Origin: Baffinella frigidus
Taxonomy: Eukaryota > Cryptophyceae > Cryptomonadales > Baffinellaceae
Length of the DNA: 12,643 bases
Assembly: GCA_026770585.1 (NCBI GenBank)
Contig: MU646321.1
Coordinates: 580,982-593,624 of the forward strand
Direction: 5' to 3'
A model generated the notes under the pieces. It saw nothing but the letters and a program-made list of their open reading frames with translations. It did not search any database and was not told the origin of the DNA. Within the stretch, counting starts at the first letter, position 1, and each line of letters opens with the position of its first letter. Positions 6,241 to 11,940 of the stretch are shown here, piece by piece. Both the position numbers and the translations under genes were made by a program.

Positions 6241-6612
6241 CCTGCCAAAAACTCTCTTCGACAACAGCTGCAGAATCCTATGTCTAAGACTAAGCCTGAG
6301 CCCTGACAACAACTCCCTTCGGCAATGCTCTCAGGAACCCCCCCCTGGTACCCAATGGTCCAGTGCGTATACATGGTAGTTACGTTTAGCAGTATACTGT
6401 GCGTAGAAGGTATATGAAGCAACAACTCTTCGGGTCAACAGCTGCAGGACCATTGTCAGAAGGAGGGAAACAAGAAGGTTTGATCAGACTATTTGACCTT
6501 AGTCTGAGCCCAACCCTACGCCTAAACCTTATCCTAAGCCTAAGTCCTGACAAAAACTCTCATCGGCAACAGCTGCAATACCACTAGCGGAAGGAGGGCA
6601 CCAACAAGACTT
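6241..6612 (+). pseudogene. Exon c 5'-half echoes, several copies
   Basis: A leader of the form CCTGACAAAAACTCTCNTCG followed by GGCAACAG|CTGCAG occurs at about 6240-6275, 6302-6330 (partial), 6420-6447, 6547-6578 and 6827-6860. After the acceptor the copy at 6442-6477 reads LQDHCQKEGNKK and then a donor GTTTGA, close to exon c. The copy at 6573 has a TAG stop after four codons. The first two diverge at once. Between copies are CCTACGCCTAAGCC-type repeats, each following CTTAGTCTGAGCC. These are tandem duplicates of acceptor plus exon start. Confidence 0.6.
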
Positions 6613-6685
6613 TCTGACACTATGTGGCCTTAGTCTGAGCCTACACCTACGCCTAAGCCTACGCCTGAGCCCTGAGGGGCTGAAG

Positions 6686-6728
6686 GGTAATTCAGTCAAC
6701 ATTTCAGGGAAATTCAGTCAACATTCCC
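6686..6728. repeat. Direct repeat AATTCAGTCAACATT
   Basis: Two copies of AATTCAGTCAACATT, 22 bp apart, within the intron before exon c. The 6730-6825 stretch holds nothing else recognisable. Confidence 0.7.
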
Positions 6729-6854
6729 AAGGGGCTAATCCTACCACACTTCTGGTGAACAGCTTCAAATCAACCTTTGAGGTCGCTCGATTTGGTTCAC
6801 CTCAGGTGGCTAGTGGAAGCCTAAGTCCTGACAACAACGTTTTCCCGGCAACAG

Positions 6855-6956
6855 CTGCAGGACCACTGGAGGAAGGAGGGAAACAAGAAGGTGGCGATCG
6901 CGCACAGGCTCAAATCCGAGGGCAACGAAAACCACACGAAATTCCACCGCCATGCG
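6855..6956 (+). CDS. Exon c: first helix of TPR1, with clamp residues K and N
   Basis: Acceptor CGGCAACAG at 6846-6854 and donor GCG|GTACAA at 6957 enclose 102 bases, 34 codons, phase 0. The frame reads LQDHWRKEGNKKVAIAHR, then LKSEGNENHTKFHRHA. K-S-E-G-N is the classic start of TPR1 in EEVD-binding co-chaperones, where the Lys and Asn are the first two carboxylate-clamp residues. W-R-K-E-G-N a few residues earlier mimics the same motif. Copies of the 3' half with conserved codons follow at 7048, 7200 and 7386. Copies of the 5' half precede it. Only this copy contains both halves in one frame, so it is the best candidate for use, though it may itself be a fusion of two older exons. Confidence 0.65.
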
Positions 6957-7047
6957 GTACAAGGCCTGTCTCGCCCCGTTTATAGGCGTTTTGTGAAGCT
7001 TTCTGGTACATATTTCACAATTGTTAACGTTTACAATTGATGTTGCC

Positions 7048-7094
7048 TGAAAGCCGAGGGCAACGAAAACCACACCAAGTTCCACCGCCATGCG
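7048..7094 (+). pseudogene. Exon c 3'-half copy 2
   Basis: Reads LKAEGNENHTKFHRHA followed by GCG|GTGCAT. The acceptor is damaged (TTTACAATTG where copy 3 has TTTACAGTTG). The protein is the same as in copy 1 except S to A. ACG/ACC and AAA/AAG are silent. Confidence 0.65.
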
Positions 7095-7199
7095 GTGCAT
7101 TCGTTACCGAAGGCTAATCCCTGAAAGGCTTTCTCGCCCCGCTTTTAGGCATGTTATGAAGCTTTATGGTGCAAATTTTACCATTGTTAACGTTTACAG

Positions 7200-7257
7200 T
7201 TGCTGCTGCCTGAAAGTGGAGGGCAACGAAAATCACACCAAGTTCCACCGCCACGCG
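7200..7257 (+). pseudogene. Exon c 3'-half copy 3, both splice sites present
   Basis: Acceptor TAACGTTTACAG at 7188-7199 and donor GCG|GTACTT at 7258. Reads CCCLKVEGNENHTKFHRHA. AAT for AAC and CAC for CAT are silent changes. The intron before it, CTCGCCCCGCTTTTAGGC to TGAAGCTTTATGG, is a direct copy of the one before copy 2, offset by about 165 bp. It could be an alternative exon. Confidence 0.6.
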
Positions 7258-7385
7258 GTACTTTCTAGCTCTGACTCAGTATGTTTGGGCACACCAGTTT
7301 GGTGAGACCGGGCTCTTTTTCACTCCAAAGTTGTCGGATTTGTACCGCACACCCAGCTTTTCAACTTAAGACTTGTTGTGCACAG

Positions 7386-7434
7386 ACTCAAAGCCGAGGG
7401 CAACGAAAACCACACCGATTTCCACCGCCATGCG
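7386..7434 (+). pseudogene. Exon c 3'-half copy 4, both splice sites present
   Basis: Acceptor TTGTGCACAG at 7376-7385 and donor GCG|GTGATG at 7435. Reads LKAEGNENHTDFHRHA. The single replacement is K to D. The acceptor aligns with GCGCACAG inside exon c at 6900-6907, which hints that the two halves of exon c were once separate. The following 7441-7590 shows nothing recognisable. Confidence 0.6.
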
Positions 7435-7590
7435 GTGATGGCTCAGCCCTTACCCATAGATTTACGGGGCCCGAAAGATCTGTAGTCTACCGTACCCTCC
7501 TTTCGTGTACACGTACCCTCTTTTTCAGGGTTCCCTCGACTTGGGGAGCTCGATTGAGTGATGACGTATTGACCTGGCGACGACGAGATA

Positions 7591-7727
7591 AGCTTACTAT
7601 CTCTGTCTGAGTTTTATTCTGGCTCGACCTCAAGGCTGTCTACTCGCCCTTTTGTACTGGATTTCTGTTCTTGAATATTTTTGAAGGACGAGCCAGAATT
7701 AAACTCGGGCAGAGATAAGCTTAAGCG
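7591..7727. mobile_element. Foldback, about 37-bp inverted repeat
   Basis: AGCTTACTATCTCTGTCTGA to TTATTCTGGCTCGACC (7591-7629) pairs with its near reverse complement GGACGAGCCAGAATT to CAGAGATAAGCTT (7686-7722), with a few mismatches and one 3-4-bp gap. The loop is about 56 bases. No reading frame of note. Confidence 0.75.
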
Positions 7728-7770
7728 ACACCGGACTGCATGCAGGGCTGCGACGTACGCCCGACAACCG

Positions 7771-7960
7771 AACCCCTACACCCTTAACCCTAAACCCTAA
7801 ACCCTAAACCCTAAACCCTAAACCCTAAACCCTAGACCCTAAACCCTAAACCCTAAACCCTAAACCCTAAACCCTGAACCCTAAATCCTAAACCCTGAAC
7901 CCTGAACCCTAAACCCTAAACCCTAAAACCCTAAACCCTAAACCCCAAACCCTAAACCTC
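7771..7960. repeat. CCCTAAA array, nearly perfect
   Basis: About 26 units of CCCTAAA with single variant units CCCTAGA, CCCTGAA and CCCCAAA. It directly precedes the acceptor of exon d, so it forms the 3' end of an intron. It is the plant/green-alga telomere heptamer but lies well inside a gene. Confidence 0.95.
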
Positions 7961-7966
7961 AAACAG

Positions 7967-8023
7967 GTGAAATGCTACACGTCCGCGCTGCTGTGCAACT
8001 CCTCCGATGTTCTCCTCCGAGCT
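7967..8023 (+). CDS. Exon d: second helix of TPR1
   Basis: Acceptor CTCAAACAG at 7958-7966 and donor GCT|GTACTG at 8024 enclose 57 bases, 19 codons, phase 0: VKCYTSALLCNSSDVLLRA. Following HRHA of exon c this gives A-V-K-C-Y-T-S-A-L, matching the A-V-x-x-Y-T-x-A-L of TPR1 helix B in TTC4 and related co-chaperones. I found only one copy of this exon. The stretch is clearly coding against its low-complexity surroundings. Confidence 0.7.
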
Positions 8024-8035
8024 GTACTGCCCGCG

Positions 8036-8115
8036 CCCCACCCTCAACCCTACGCCCCAAACCCCACACCCCACACCCCACACCCCAAACCCCAAACCCC
8101 AAACCCCAAACCCTA
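8036..8115. repeat. CCCCAAA/CCCCACA array
   Basis: About ten heptamers, first CCCCACA and then CCCCAAA, with a last CCCTAGG. Intron sequence after exon d. Confidence 0.9.
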
Positions 8116-8182
8116 GGGCCCGAATCCTCTATGCTAGTCCATTTTTATTTTTATTAAACATGTTCTTGAATGAAACCCCCAG

Positions 8183-8212
8183 GTGTGTCACGCGAACCGG
8201 GCGGCCTCGCAC
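8183..8212 (+). pseudogene. Exon e echo 1, acceptor-side fragment
   Basis: Acceptor ACCCCCAG at 8175-8182, then VCHANRAASH. After TCGCAC it breaks into CCCTCAA-type repeat. It carries the N-R-A-A form that is canonical for TPR2. Confidence 0.6.
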
Positions 8213-8218
8213 TTCATC

Positions 8219-8290
8219 CCTCAAACCCCCAACCCTATCCCTCAAACCCCATACACTATCCCCTCAACCCTTAACCCTCCACCCTCAATC

Positions 8291-8328
<38 letters not shown>

Positions 8329-8353
8329 GACCCTCAACCCTCAACCATCGACC

Positions 8354-8385
<32 letters not shown>

Positions 8386-8389
8386 ACGC
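8219..8389. repeat. CCCTCAA heptamer array
   Basis: From about 8262 roughly 18 heptamers, nearly all CCCTCAA with a few CCCTCGA/CCATCAA/CCATCGA. A one-base variant of CCCTAAA, locally homogeneous. Confidence 0.95.
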
Positions 8390-8392
8390 TAG

Positions 8393-8469
8393 GTATGTCA
8401 CGCGAACCGGGCAAACTCGCACCTAGCGACTTCCAACTTCGGGCACCCTATCCGCGACTGCAACGCTTA
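8393..8469 (+). pseudogene. Exon e echo 2, truncated
   Basis: Acceptor ACGCTAG at 8386-8392, then VCHANRANSHLATSNFGHPI-RDCNA followed by TAA at 8467. One substitution, A to P in the second helix, would damage the TPR. The last 9 codons and the donor are missing. Confidence 0.6.
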
Positions 8470-8480
8470 ACCAGGACCCA

Positions 8481-8546
8481 AACTAAATTTAATTAGGGCC
8501 CTAACTAAATTTAATTAGGGTTCTAACTAAATTTAATTAGGGCCCG
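8481..8546. repeat. Three tandem copies of a 22-bp unit
   Basis: AACTAAATTTAATTAGGGCC plus CT, then the same unit ending TTCT, then CCCG, at 8481, 8503 and 8525. AT-rich. The third unit runs into the right copy of the segmental duplication. Confidence 0.93.
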
Positions 8547-8721
8547 AATCCCCTCTGCTAGTCCTTTTTTATTTTCATTCAACATGTTCCCGAATGGAAC
8601 CCCCAGGTGTGTCACGCGAACCGGGCGGCCTTGCACCTTATCCCCCAAACCCCCAACCCTATCCCTCAAACCCCATACACTATCCCCTCAACCCTCAACC
8701 CTCCACCCTCAATCCTCGACC

Positions 8722-8753
<32 letters not shown>

Positions 8754-8755
8754 AC
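8540..8755. repeat. Right copy of the segmental duplication, with CCCTCAA array
   Basis: Matches 8116-8330. Exon e echo 3 starts at 8607 after ACCCCCAG (VCHANRAALH), then CCCTCAA heptamers run from 8685 to 8753. The array is shorter than in the left copy. Confidence 0.85.
8607..8636 (+). pseudogene. Exon e echo 3, acceptor-side fragment
   Basis: VCHANRAALH after an intact acceptor, then decay into repeat exactly as in echo 1. It belongs to the segmental duplication. S to L is the only change from echo 1. Confidence 0.6.
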
Positions 8756-8760
8756 GCTAG

Positions 8761-8856
8761 GTATGCCACGCAAACCGGGCGAACTCGCACCTAGCCACGT
8801 CCAACTTCGGGCATGCTATCCGCGACTGCAACGCAACCGTCGCCATGTTCGAAGCG
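8761..8856 (+). CDS. Exon e: TPR2, with clamp residue N
   Basis: Acceptor CAACGCTAG at 8752-8760 and donor GCG|GTACTC at 8857 enclose 96 bases, 32 codons, phase 0: VCHANRANSHLATSNFGHAI, then RDCNATVAMFEA. This is a full TPR of the N-R-A-x-x-x-L-x-x-x-N-F-x-x-A-I-R-D-C type. The Asn of H-A-N-R-A is the third carboxylate-clamp residue. Of six or seven copies this is the only one with both splice sites and no stop. Echo 5 differs from it within the shared helix mainly at silent positions (ATC/ATT, CGC/CGG, GCA/GCG). Confidence 0.7.
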
Positions 8857-8877
8857 GTACTCGCTCAACCCTGGGGG

Positions 8878-8985
8878 ATTAGTTTACAGTTTACTGTTTA
8901 CTGGTTTACAGGTTACCGTTCACCGTTTGTATTTACAGTTTGCCGTTTACCGTTGACCGTTGAGGGTTCAGGGTTTAGGGGTTTA
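8878..8985. repeat. GTTTACN heptamer array grading into GGGTTTAG
   Basis: Units AGTTTAC, TGTTTAC, CGTTCAC, AGTTTGC, CGTTTAC and CGTTGAC keep a period close to 7, and at 8955-8975 pass without a break into GGTTCAG and GGTTTAG. G-rich orientation on the + strand. Confidence 0.75.
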
Positions 8986-9040
8986 GAGGGTAGGGTTTTC
9001 CCAAACCTGGTGACTGTAATAGGGACTGAGCAGAGATCGA

Positions 9041-9118
9041 GCGGCGTCGCACCTAGCAACGTCCAACTTCGGGCATGCGATTCGGGACTGCAACGCGACC
9101 GTCGCCATGTTCGAAGCG
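9041..9118 (+). pseudogene. Exon e echo 5
   Basis: Reads AASHLATSNFGHAIRDCNAT-VAMFEA, then donor GCG|GTACGC. The same protein as exon e over the shared part, with silent codon changes. The acceptor side (VCHANR) is replaced by CAGAGATCGA. A CAG at 9031-9033 could serve as acceptor but would lose the clamp Asn. Confidence 0.6.
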
Positions 9119-9236
9119 GTACGCGCGGGTTTAACGTTTAGCGTGTGGATTTTTTCTTTACTGTTACTAGTATGATCCATCTGTGAGGACTTTGCTTTGA
9201 ATTTCGCACCAAATATTAAAACCAATGATTTCCTGA
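9119..9236. other. Intron sequence, no gene seen
   Basis: AT-richer stretch with GGGTTTAACGTTTAGCG at its start and TATGATCCATCTGTGAGG at 9171-9188, which resembles the repeat at 9869-9887 and 9968-10001. Confidence 0.5.
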
Positions 9237-9314
9237 GCCGCCTCGCACCTAGCCACTTCCAACTTCGGGCATGCTATCCGCGACTGCAACGCAACCGTCG
9301 CCATGTTCGAAGCG
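9237..9314 (+). pseudogene. Exon e echo 6
   Basis: Reads AASHLATSNFGHAIRDCNAT-VAMFEA, then donor GCG|GTGCAC. Nearly identical to exon e over the shared 78 bases. The first exon bases and the acceptor are missing. A shorter trace, GTTCTAAGCGGTGCGAGCCC at 9641-9660, matches its 3' edge and donor and may be a seventh echo. Confidence 0.6.
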
Positions 9315-9544
9315 GTGCACCCCCCCTCGTGTATTGCAGAATTCATTTTTCAAATTTCACAAAGCACTTGTAAATTTCATTTGTAAATTTCAAACATGTT
9401 TCAAAATATTCGTGAGGTCCACGCCGTCACACAGTTGAGGGCTTGGGGTTGAGCGCGTGCGACTCTCGAGAGGGTTGGCAGCGTTTCCTGGTACCAAGCT
9501 GGCTGCTGCAGGCACGCGATCAGGGATGGCCACCCTGGCCATCC

Positions 9545-9640
9545 AGCACAGACCGGCCCAGCACAGCACAGCACAGAACAGAACAGCACAGACCGGAAGA
9601 GTACGGCACAGGCACGGCCCAGAACAGACCGGCACAGCAC
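9545..9640. repeat. CACAG/AACAG low-complexity tract
   Basis: Irregular pentamer repeats of CACAG and AACAG with ACCGG interruptions. The Cys/Leu-rich - strand frame across it is a by-product of the repeat. The part from 9315 to 9544 holds AAATTTCA-type short repeats (9350-9390) and otherwise nothing I can name. Confidence 0.8.
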
Positions 9641-9795
9641 GTTCTAAGCGGTGCGAGCCCCCCTGGTTTCTGGTTGAGCGTTGAGCGGTGAGCGTTTAGA
9701 GGTTTGCGGTGTTGAGTAATTTTCGTTGCCCAAAAACACGAAATCGAATGTAATTCGATTGAGAGAGAAAATGAATCCCCGGATTACACTCGCAG

Positions 9796-9843
9796 GTGCG
9801 GGGGGGGACTACTTTGAGAAGATACCCGCAGGGTGGCACGGAT
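9796..9843 (+). pseudogene. Exon f echo 0, acceptor-side copy
   Basis: Acceptor ACTCGCAG at 9788-9795, then VRGGDYFEKIPAGWHGSS. Against exon f four codons (N-E-R-T) are lost in frame, M is I, and the similarity ends after GW. GAC TAC TTT GAG AAG ATA keeps silent third-base changes. Confidence 0.6.
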
Positions 9844-10009
9844 CGAGCTCGATCCATCCGTGTAGCAATTATGATCCATCTGTCAAGTTACATGACCCAC
9901 CCTGGGGTTAGGGGTTAGGCATCGAGCTCGAACGGATCGAGCTCGATCCGTCCGTATAGTAATCATGATCCACCTGTCAAGTTACATGATCCATCTGTGT
10001 AGCAGTTTC
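9838..10009. repeat. Two copies of a 70-bp repeat with GATCGAGCTCGATC palindrome
   Basis: GGATCGAGCTCGATCCATCC to TCAAGTTACATGACCC at 9838-9900 and again at 9934-9994, plus a third TGATCCATCTGTGTAGCAG at 9988-10006. A short GGGGTTAGGGGTTAGG array at 9904-9919 separates the copies. Confidence 0.85.
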
Positions 10010-10021
10010 TGTTGCCAGCAG

Positions 10022-10133
10022 GATTAAAACTAAGTTCATCCCCGGCTCATTTAATTCAAATCAAATGATTTTTAATCAAAATAAATGATTTATAATTAAA
10101 ACTGAATAATTTTTAATTCAAATTCAATGAATG
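10022..10133. repeat. AT-rich intron end with TTTAATTCAAAT repeats
   Basis: Several copies of the motif ATTTTTAATTNAAAT and AATGATTT. It forms the AT-rich 3' part of the intron before exon f. Confidence 0.7.
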
Positions 10134-10140
10134 CTCGCAG

Positions 10141-10277
10141 GTGCGGCGGGGCAATGAGCGTACGGACTACTTCGAGAAGATGCCCGCGGGGTGGCAGCGC
10201 TCGATCCGCGCTCTCGACGCGGAGGGGATGACGACGCTGCGAAGAGTCGCGCTCAAATGCATGGTCCGCGCTGCCAG
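10141..10277 (+). CDS. Exon f: TPR2-TPR3 insert and start of TPR3, with clamp residues K and R
   Basis: Acceptor ATGCTCGCAG at 10131-10140 and donor GCCAG|GTTTTG at 10278 enclose 137 bases. It starts in phase 0, as exon e ends, and leaves two bases (AG) of a split codon. The frame reads VRRGNERTDYFEKMPAGWQR, SIRALDAEGMTTLRRVA and LKCMVRAA. K-C-M-V-R is the fourth and fifth pair of the carboxylate clamp (K-x-x-x-R at the start of TPR3). The roughly 35 residues between the end of TPR2 and this motif replace the usual short linker and are unusual. The longer - strand frame over the same bases is a shadow. The 3' edge of this exon recurs about nine times downstream. Confidence 0.7.
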
Positions 10278-10298
10278 GTTTTGCCTTAACCATACCTC

Positions 10299-10404
10299 CT
10301 AAACCCTAAACCCTAAACCCTAAACCCTAAACCCTAAACCCCAAACCCTAAACCCTATACCCTAAACCCTAAACCCTAACCCCCAAACCCTAACCCCTAA
10401 ACCC
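10299..10404. repeat. CCCTAAA array
   Basis: About 15 units of CCCTAAA with CCCCAAA, CCCTATA and CCCTAAC variants, starting 21 bases after the donor of exon f and ending at the first echo of its 3' edge. Confidence 0.95.
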
Positions 10405-10441
10405 TGCGCGTCGCGCTCAAATGCATGGTCCGCGCGGCCAG
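10405..10441 (+). pseudogene. Exon f 3'-edge echo 1
   Basis: GCGCGTCGCGCTCAAATGCA and TGGTCCGCGCGGCCAG, followed by donor GTGATG. It encodes V-A-L-K-C-M-V-R-A-A like exon f. GCT/GCG is silent. The donor is kept. Confidence 0.7.
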
Positions 10442-10526
10442 GTGATGAGAGTCCCGACCGTAAACCCAACCCGTTTTTTTGTTTAGTTTTTTTGTGCAGG
10501 TTTTTTTTATGTACGATTGACGAAAA

Positions 10527-10544
10527 GCGTAGTCCGTGCCGCCA
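10527..10544 (+). pseudogene. Exon f 3'-edge echo 2 (weak)
   Basis: GTAGTCCGTGCCGCCAG followed by GCCAC instead of GT. The donor is lost and two to three bases differ. The 10442-10526 interval before it has T-rich runs but no gene. Confidence 0.45.
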
Positions 10545-10846
10545 GGCCACACGGTGGGCTACGAGGGTTTCGTCGACCCTGGATTCCAGGATGATACGTG
10601 ACCAATTTGCATCAGAAAAATCCGTAAAGTTGATTGTCTTCAGGCAAGTTGACTTTTGATGAAAGGTTCGTAGTCCACCCTGTGGTGCCGCCCGTGGAAA
10701 CGGTTGGGGGTTCAGGAGGTGGAGTTAGAACCCATCCGGAAAATGCTCGTGTGAGCGGCCGACACGGGGTACAGTAAGTGGCACAATGCGTCGCGCATGT
10801 GCGGCGCTGACGCTCACTGTTCGGCAATAAATTATCAATCTCTTGG

Positions 10847-10903
10847 AGGTTCAGGGTTCAGGGTTCAGGGTTCACCCGACCGTTTGGTCCGCGCGGCCAG
10901 GTG
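10847..10903 (+). pseudogene. GGGTTCA array and exon f 3'-edge echo 3
   Basis: Four GGTTCAG units at 10848-10872, then TTTGGTCCGCGCGGCCAG and donor GTGACG at 10901. The 10545-10846 interval before it shows no gene or repeat that I can name. Confidence 0.6.
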
Positions 10904-10972
10904 ACGCCTCTGGGGAGGGTTGAAGGTTTGTCTAGCAATGAGACAGCCCAGAAAACTCAGCATAGCAACGAG

Positions 10973-11122
10973 AGATCTCATATGAAAACGGTTTTAATTT
11001 ATAACCTTGGGAATCAATGAAAATTACTACACGAATGCTTTATATTACTAATAACGATCATGCTGTGTAGTAAATTTCATTACCCATAAGTTTCAAATTA
11101 AAACCGTTTTCGTATGAGATCT
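10973..11122. mobile_element. 150-bp foldback MITE-like element
   Basis: AGATCTCATATGAAAACGGT at the left end and its near complement CCGTTTTCGTATGAGATCT at the right end belong to arms of about 62 bp that pair along their length, including ATTACTACAC and GTGTAGTAAATT. The loop is about 25 bases. AT-rich and non-coding. The flanking pieces TAGCAACGAG (left) and TACCTCTGC (right) do not show a clear target duplication. Confidence 0.85.
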
Positions 11123-11144
11123 ACCTCTGCTGCAACTGTTGCTT

Positions 11145-11167
11145 GGATGCATGGTCCGCGCGGCCAG
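11145..11167 (+). pseudogene. Exon f 3'-edge echo 4
   Basis: GATGCATGGTCCGCGCGGCC-AG with donor and intron start GTTTTGCCTTA, the same intron start as after exon f, then a heptamer array. So the duplicated unit includes exon edge, donor and about 12 intron bases. Confidence 0.7.
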
Positions 11168-11189
11168 GTTTTGCCTTATTCCTAAACCC

Positions 11190-11360
11190 TAGACCCGCAT
11201 CCCTAACCCCTAACCCCTAACCCCTAACCGCGCTGAGAGGTTCTGCCTTGACCCTAAACCGTAACCCCTAACCCCTAACTCAACCCCTAACCCCTAACCC
11301 CTAACCCAACCCCTAACCCCTAACCCCTAACCCCTAACCCCTAACCCCTAACCCCTAACC
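11190..11360. repeat. CCCCTAA heptamer arrays, interrupted by exon f edge echoes 5 and 6
   Basis: Locally homogeneous CCCCTAA units at 11196-11229 and 11263-11359. GCGCTGAGAG|GTTCTGCCTT at 11230-11249 and GCGCTGCGAG|GTTTTGCCTT at 11361-11380 are short echoes of the exon f edge with donor and intron start. Confidence 0.9.
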
Positions 11361-11452
11361 GCGCTGCGAGGTTTTGCCTTAACCCTAAACTGTACACCAT
11401 AAACGCTAAACCCTAAACTCTAAACCCTAAACCATAAACCCTAGAGCATAAG

Positions 11453-11470
11453 CATGGTCCGCGCTGCGAG
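11453..11470 (+). pseudogene. Exon f 3'-edge echo 7
   Basis: CATGGTCCGCGCTGCGAG with donor GTGCTG, after a CCCTAAA array at 11390-11445. The sequence after it, 11471-11660, holds two copies of a GACGAACACGTTTTCACG-type block (about 11560-11588 and 11637-11660) and nothing coding that I can identify. Confidence 0.6.
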
Positions 11471-11659
11471 GTGCTGCCCAAGGAGCGGATTCAGGGTTTT
11501 TGTTTTTGGTCTCAACCCATCAACGACGGACATGTTTTTACGTGTTTTTCCTCTCAACATGAACGAACAAGTTTTCACGCGCGTGTCGGTCTCTTGTGGA
11601 CAGCATGGGCGATTTTTAAGTTTCCCCCCGCTGAATTGACGAACACGTTTTCACGTGTG

Positions 11660-11692
11660 CGTGTGTGTCGATCGTGTGCGCAGCGCGTGTCT
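11660..11692 (+). pseudogene. Exon g 5'-edge echo 1
   Basis: CGTGTGCGCAG|CGCGTGTCT matches the acceptor and first bases of exon g, and the upstream GTGTGTCGATCG resembles the sequence before echo 2. The exon similarity stops after nine bases. Confidence 0.5.
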
Positions 11693-11770
11693 TCAAATCA
11701 TAACCTGTGTGTTGACGGTTGGGCCCAACCGTTAACCCGGTCTAACCCCTGAACTCTGAACACCCAACCG

Positions 11771-11795
11771 TGAAATGCATGGTCCGCGCTGCCAG
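11771..11795 (+). pseudogene. Exon f 3'-edge echo 8
   Basis: AAATGCATGGTCCGCGCTGC-CAG followed by donor GTGCCG, the closest short match to the edge of exon f itself. GTGCCGAGGAGCGAG after it recalls GTGCTGCCCAAGGAGCGGA after echo 7. Confidence 0.7.
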
Positions 11796-11894
11796 GTGCC
11801 GAGGAGCGAGTTGATGGCAGTTGAGGGTTTCGGGTTGAGGGTTTGAGCGAATGAGAATGAGGGTTTCACGTGTGTGACCATCGAGTGTGCGCAG

Positions 11895-11940
11895 CGCGTG
11901 TCTGCAGCTGGCGCGGTTTGCAGCCGCGACCACTTACTGG
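11895..11940 (+). pseudogene. Exon g echo 2, acceptor-side copy
   Basis: Acceptor GTGTGCGCAG at 11885-11894, then (C)ACLQLARFAAATTYW, after which it turns into the TAGCAACGAGTCAGCC repeat. E to A and I to T are changes from exon g. Confidence 0.6.

Larger units (their letters stand above)
8116..8390. repeat. Left copy of a 424-bp-offset segmental duplication
   Basis: GGGCCCGAATCCTCTATGCT through the exon e start at 8183 to the CCCTCAA array is repeated at 8540-8755 with about 90 percent identity by eye. The left copy has the longer CCCTCAA array (8262-8388). Confidence 0.85.

Noticed and set aside
6890-6908. A 17-bp functional intron inside exon c (GTGGCGATCGCGCACAG)
   Set aside because: Too short for spliceosomal removal, and taking it out breaks the reading frame. 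It is kept as coding and discussed only as a possible relic.
7771-7960. True chromosome end (telomere)
   Set aside because: The arrays are short, point in both directions and are followed by coding exons on both sides, so they are interstitial.
9390-9640. Cys/Leu/Val-rich - strand frames (CAVLFCAVLCW)
   Set aside because: A translation of the CACAG low-complexity tract with no support from splice sites or codon pattern.
10096-10293. - strand frame MVKAKPGSADHAFERDSSQ across exon f
   Set aside because: Exon f on the + strand has acceptor, donor, phase agreement and the TPR clamp motif. The - frame is its shadow.
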